Assembly (NCBI GenBank): GCA_937893835.1
Contig: CALCSS010000009.1
Coordinates: 1 to 8,608, forward strand
Direction: 5' to 3'
Source: an uncultured Fidelibacterota bacterium
GTDB taxonomy: Bacteria > Fidelibacterota > Marinisomatia > Marinisomatales > UBA1611
Length of the DNA: 8,608 nt
Shown: one piece after another, positions 6,632-8,608 of the stretch
Numbering within the stretch: position 1 is the stretch's first letter
Layout of the letters: each line of letters opens with the position of its first letter
Position numbers and translations under genes: made by a program
The notes under the pieces: generated by a model
Seen by the model: the letters and a program-made list of their open reading frames with translations, nothing else
Database searches by the model: none
What the model was told of the DNA's origin: nothing

Positions 6632-7644
6632 ATCGCACTAAATATATTTATCTAACTTTTCTAGTTTTTTTGATCTTATCAGGATGTGAGATGAAGAATG
6701 GCCCTGTGGAGATTATCTCACTCACTGCAAGCGATTCAATTGCCAGATCAGGGGATTTGGTTGTTCTGGTCTGTGAGGCTCAGGATAGTGATAAGGATAA
6801 ACTATCTTATGAGTGGCAGTCTTCCAGTGGTGATATATCGGCAGACAGGGATACTGCACTTTGGACAGCACCAAATAAAAGTGGTTACTATCATGTGACC
6901 TGTAAAGCAGCAGATGGGGTTGGTGCATCGGACGTTGCATCAGTCTCAATTCGTGTTGTAGGTGGGATCATTAGTGGAACAGTAACGAATGCGGTCAATG
7001 GTACGGTTCTGGAAGGTGTTAGTGTTAGCATTGGTGAGTCATCGGTCATGACCAACGATAGTGGCGAGTATAACTTCTACCTTGCCTTACAGGGTGGAAT
7101 GTATCAAGTGGCCGCATTGATCGATTCATTTTGTCCGTATGATGGTTCCTTTGAGATACCTGAAGATCACTCTTCTAGTTTATTTACATTTAATTTTTCA
7201 TTGAGTCCCTTCCCAGAGCCAGGGGAGATCAGAATGGTCCTGAATTGGGGATCTTCTCCCAATGATCTGGACTCTCATCTGAAGACTCCAGAGATCGAAG
7301 GTCAGACCCATCATATCAGTTATAGCAACAGAGGGAGTGCTGATTTTGCACCATTTGCAACCCTGGACGTTGATGATACAGATGGATATGGTCCTGAGAC
7401 GATTACGATCAAACAGTCGTTCAGTGGTACATATATCTACTACATATATCAATATTCATCGAGCGGAAGCTTCCAGGAATCTGGTGGGAGTATCCAGATA
7501 TATAACAGTCCAACATGTGATGGTGAGACCATTCAAGTGCCCGTTGATGGAAGTGGTAGATACTGGTATGTTTGTGATATTGATGGAGAAAGCGGAGATA
7601 TAACGGTCATCAATCAGATACAAAATTCAGAACCAACGAATTGA
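6628..7644 (+). CDS. Lipoprotein with Ig/PKD-like, carboxypeptidase-regulatory-like and YfaP/DUF2135-like domains
   Basis: The protein has 338 residues. A good lipobox (LILSGC) puts lipidation at Cys20. Residues 26-111 are an Ig/PKD-like domain (VVLVCEAQDSD with C49, LSYEWQ, ALWTAPNKSGYYHVTC with W79 and C92) resembling the domain of the preceding protein. Residues 113-193 look like a carboxypeptidase-regulatory-like (prealbumin-type) domain: IISGTVTNAVNGTVLEGVSV, a TNDSGEYNF turn and a YQVAALIDSF strand. Residues 199-330 match the YfaP/DUF2135-like pattern, with MVLNWGSSPNDLDSHLKTP at 203-221, a LDVDDTDGYGPETITI acidic loop at 246-261, a GTYIYYIYQYS strand and YWYVCDIDG at 312-320. The acidic DVDD/DGYGPE loop suggests metal or ligand binding, which is inference. 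It is probably a surface or periplasmic adhesin or binding protein. The start overlaps the upstream stop. It converges on the next minus-strand gene with 34 nt between stops and no clear terminator. Confidence 0.8.
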   Translation: MNRTKYIYLTFLVFLILSGCEMKNGPVEIISLTASDSIARSGDLVVLVCEAQDSDKDKLSYEWQSSSGDISADRDTALWTAPNKSGYYHVTCKAADGVGASDVASVSIRVVGGIISGTVTNAVNGTVLEGVSVSIGESSVMTNDSGEYNFYLALQGGMYQVAALIDSFCPYDGSFEIPEDHSSSLFTFNFSLSPFPEPGEIRMVLNWGSSPNDLDSHLKTPEIEGQTHHISYSNRGSADFAPFATLDVDDTDGYGPETITIKQSFSGTYIYYIYQYSSSGSFQESGGSIQIYNSPTCDGETIQVPVDGSGRYWYVCDIDGESGDITVINQIQNSEPTN

Positions 7645-7678
7645 TCTGAATATGCGCCTGAACGGATGGTGCTCTAAA

Positions 7679-7849
7679 TTATTTCTTTCTCAGTTTCTTA
7701 TAGGCCATTGCACCCCCAAGAGCGGCTAGAAGTCCAAGACCCCCAATAGGTGCCTGTGACGGTTCATCCGGCAGAGTGATGCCCTGGGCCATCAGCCAGG
7801 TACTCATGGTCATTGCTACTAAAATGGCTTGTCTCATAATACTTTTCAT
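7679..7849 (-). CDS. 56-residue protein: signal peptide plus PID-CTERM-like sorting tail
   Basis: The start at 7849 gives MKSIMRQAILVAM..., a normal signal peptide ending near MAQG, and has AGGAG seven bases upstream. An in-frame ATG at 7870 would add seven residues but would overlap the preceding gene and bury this site. The mature part is only about 33 residues: a short polar linker (ITLPDEPSQ), then APIGGLGLLAAL, a Gly/Ala-rich hydrophobic segment, and a basic end KKLRKK. This order (short P-I-x-G-G-L motif, transmembrane segment, basic tail) resembles the PID-CTERM and related CTERM sorting signals processed by exosortase-like enzymes in Bacteroidota. Nothing else is present, so it is either a very small surface-anchored peptide or a small membrane protein resembling one. 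It follows the T9SS-sorted gene by 10 nt and is probably co-transcribed. Family assignment is from motif reading and no exosortase gene is in the window. Confidence 0.7.
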   Translation of the reverse strand: MKSIMRQAILVAMTMSTWLMAQGITLPDEPSQAPIGGLGLLAALGGAMAYKKLRKK

Positions 7850-7856
7850 CTCATCT

Positions 7857-7861
7857 CTCCT
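7857..7861 (-). promoter_or_regulatory. Shine-Dalgarno site AGGAG that decides the 7849 start
   Basis: Read on the minus strand, AGGAGAGATGAG precedes the ATG at 7849. AGGAG ends seven bases before the ATG and overlaps the TAG stop (7862-7860) of the upstream gene. It is the clearest ribosome site in the window; the other starts have weak or no matches. Confidence 0.65.
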
Positions 7862-8608
7862 ATTTAACATAGGTGACCTTCTGAGTGAAGGTCTGGTTTG
7901 CTGTATTCAATCTCAAGAAATATGTGCCTGTGGCCAGTCCCTGTGGATTCCAGGTATACTGGTGTTGGCCTGGGGTCATCCTATCATTCAATAGTGTCTC
8001 CACCAAGGCTCCCGTCACATCATAGACCTGAAGCTCAACCCTGCTTACCTCTGGTACATCAAAGCGAACCGTGGCACTCGGGTTGAATGGGTTCGGATAG
8101 ACCGGGCTCAAGGCATAGTCCATTGGCATTACCTCCGCTGGAGCATTGTCAAGGGCACCATAGGACAACTGCAACTCAAAGCGTGCCTCTCCAACCAATG
8201 GATAGATAGCCACGGCATCATCGTAGGTCGCACTAAAACTTCCCTTGGGCTCCGTAGTAAAGGTATGGCTCATCTCCTGACCTAGGTAGACCATCTCACC
8301 TGTGAGGTTATCCACCAGTGTCAATTCAATGTGCTCTGGTAGATCCTCAAGGTTCCAACTCATCGACACTGCCTGTGAACCTGTCACGTAATTGTTATCC
8401 TCTACAGTAAGGGACATGACATCCAGTGGCACTGACATCGTTCCTTCATATTCAAACGGTAAATTGTTTATGTCTAGAGAATATTCACCGTTATGGGTAA
8501 GGGACACCATATGGCTACCAGCAATTAGTGGCATCAGTTTAAAAGCGTCTCCATGATCTGAATCAATGCTAACTTCATCATTTCGGAAACTTAAATAGTT
8601 AACACAGG
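7860..8608 (-). CDS. T9SS-sorted secreted protein, C-terminal part (5' end outside window)
   Basis: The frame stays open upstream of the ATG at 8534 to the window edge (the added residues include NDEVSIDSDHGDAFKLMPLIAG), so that ATG is internal and about 249 C-terminal residues are seen. Residues below are counted from the ATG. The stretch before 140 is beta-sandwich-like: YSLDINNLPFEYEGTMSVPLDV (17-38), then LTVEDNN, ELTLVDNLTGEMVYL and GSFSATYDDAVAIYPLVGEARFELQLSY. This arrangement is common just ahead of sorting tails in T9SS cargo. Residues 141-224 are a canonical type A sorting domain: YPNPFNPSATVRFDVP at 146-161, VELQVYDVTGALVETLL, and a GTYFLRL...FTQKVTYVK ending. The catalytic or binding region is upstream and unknown. 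Composition differs from the rest of the window: about 50% GC over 7861-8340 by hand count and no GATC over that interval, which could reflect high expression or a different origin. A 56-residue CTERM-like gene follows 10 nt downstream. Confidence 0.88.
   Translation of the reverse strand, partial: CVNYLSFRNDEVSIDSDHGDAFKLMPLIAGSHMVSLTHNGEYSLDINNLPFEYEGTMSVPLDVMSLTVEDNNYVTGSQAVSMSWNLEDLPEHIELTLVDNLTGEMVYLGQEMSHTFTTEPKGSFSATYDDAVAIYPLVGEARFELQLSYGALDNAPAEVMPMDYALSPVYPNPFNPSATVRFDVPEVSRVELQVYDVTGALVETLLNDRMTPGQHQYTWNPQGLATGTYFLRLNTANQTFTQKVTYVK

Noticed and set aside
7850..7870. Upstream in-frame ATG (7870) as start of the CTERM-like protein
   Set aside because: It would overlap the preceding gene, add seven charged residues before the signal peptide and place the AGGAG site inside the coding region; the 7849 start fits better.
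7776..8086. Plus-strand frames opposite the CTERM-like gene and the T9SS tail
   Set aside because: The minus-strand products carry clear sorting-signal motifs; the plus-strand translations look random.
1..8608. CRISPR array, tRNA, insertion sequence or defence system
   Set aside because: I found no regularly spaced repeats, cloverleaf, transposase motifs or terminal inverted repeats, and every gene reads as an envelope or secreted protein.

Overview
The window most likely comes from an uncultured Gram-negative marine bacterium of the Fibrobacterota-Chlorobiota-Bacteroidota neighbourhood. Candidatus Marinimicrobia (Neomarinimicrobiota, SAR406) is my best guess; Ignavibacteria or related candidate phyla are alternatives. 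The reasons are protein-level: two C-terminal type IX secretion (T9SS) sorting domains with YPNPF(N) signatures, a CBM9-like/DUF5916 outer-membrane-type protein, a lamin-tail domain protein, and a dockerin-ended esterase. There is no rRNA, tRNA or marker gene to fix the taxonomy. GC is moderate (about 40% by eye) and most starts lack a clear Shine-Dalgarno site.

Layout. (1) 1-3674, plus strand: the 3' part of a T9SS-secreted lamin-tail protein whose stop overlaps (ATGA) the start of a large CBM9-like/DUF5916 protein. (2) 3664-4950, minus strand: three small envelope genes. In transcription order they are an NTF2-like protein, an unrecognised possible lipoprotein coupled to it by a 4-nt overlap, and a membrane-anchored protein that looks like an OB fold. 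The last gene runs 11 nt into the 3' end of the DUF5916 gene. (3) 4951-5110: a divergent, AT-rich intergenic region with an imperfect GATC-containing repeat. (4) 5111-7644, plus strand: a secreted CE1/PHB-depolymerase-like esterase with a C-terminal dockerin, then two ATGA-coupled lipoproteins sharing a related Ig/PKD-like domain. The second adds a carboxypeptidase-regulatory-like domain and a YfaP/DUF2135-like domain. (5) 7679-8608, minus strand: the 3' part of another T9SS-sorted protein, followed 10 nt later by a 56-residue protein consisting almost only of a signal peptide and a PID-CTERM-like tail.

Nearly every product is predicted to be exported: T9SS cargo, outer-membrane protein, lipoproteins, a dockerin enzyme and a CTERM peptide. 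The window therefore reads as a cell-surface and secretion neighbourhood, with several different ways of leaving a protein at the surface side by side. I see no mobile element, CRISPR array, RNA gene or defence system, and no gene-free stretch longer than 160 bases. The most unusual items are the CTERM-like microprotein beside a T9SS cargo gene, the tandem Ig lipoproteins, and the marked over-representation of GATC, which stops abruptly in the last kilobase.
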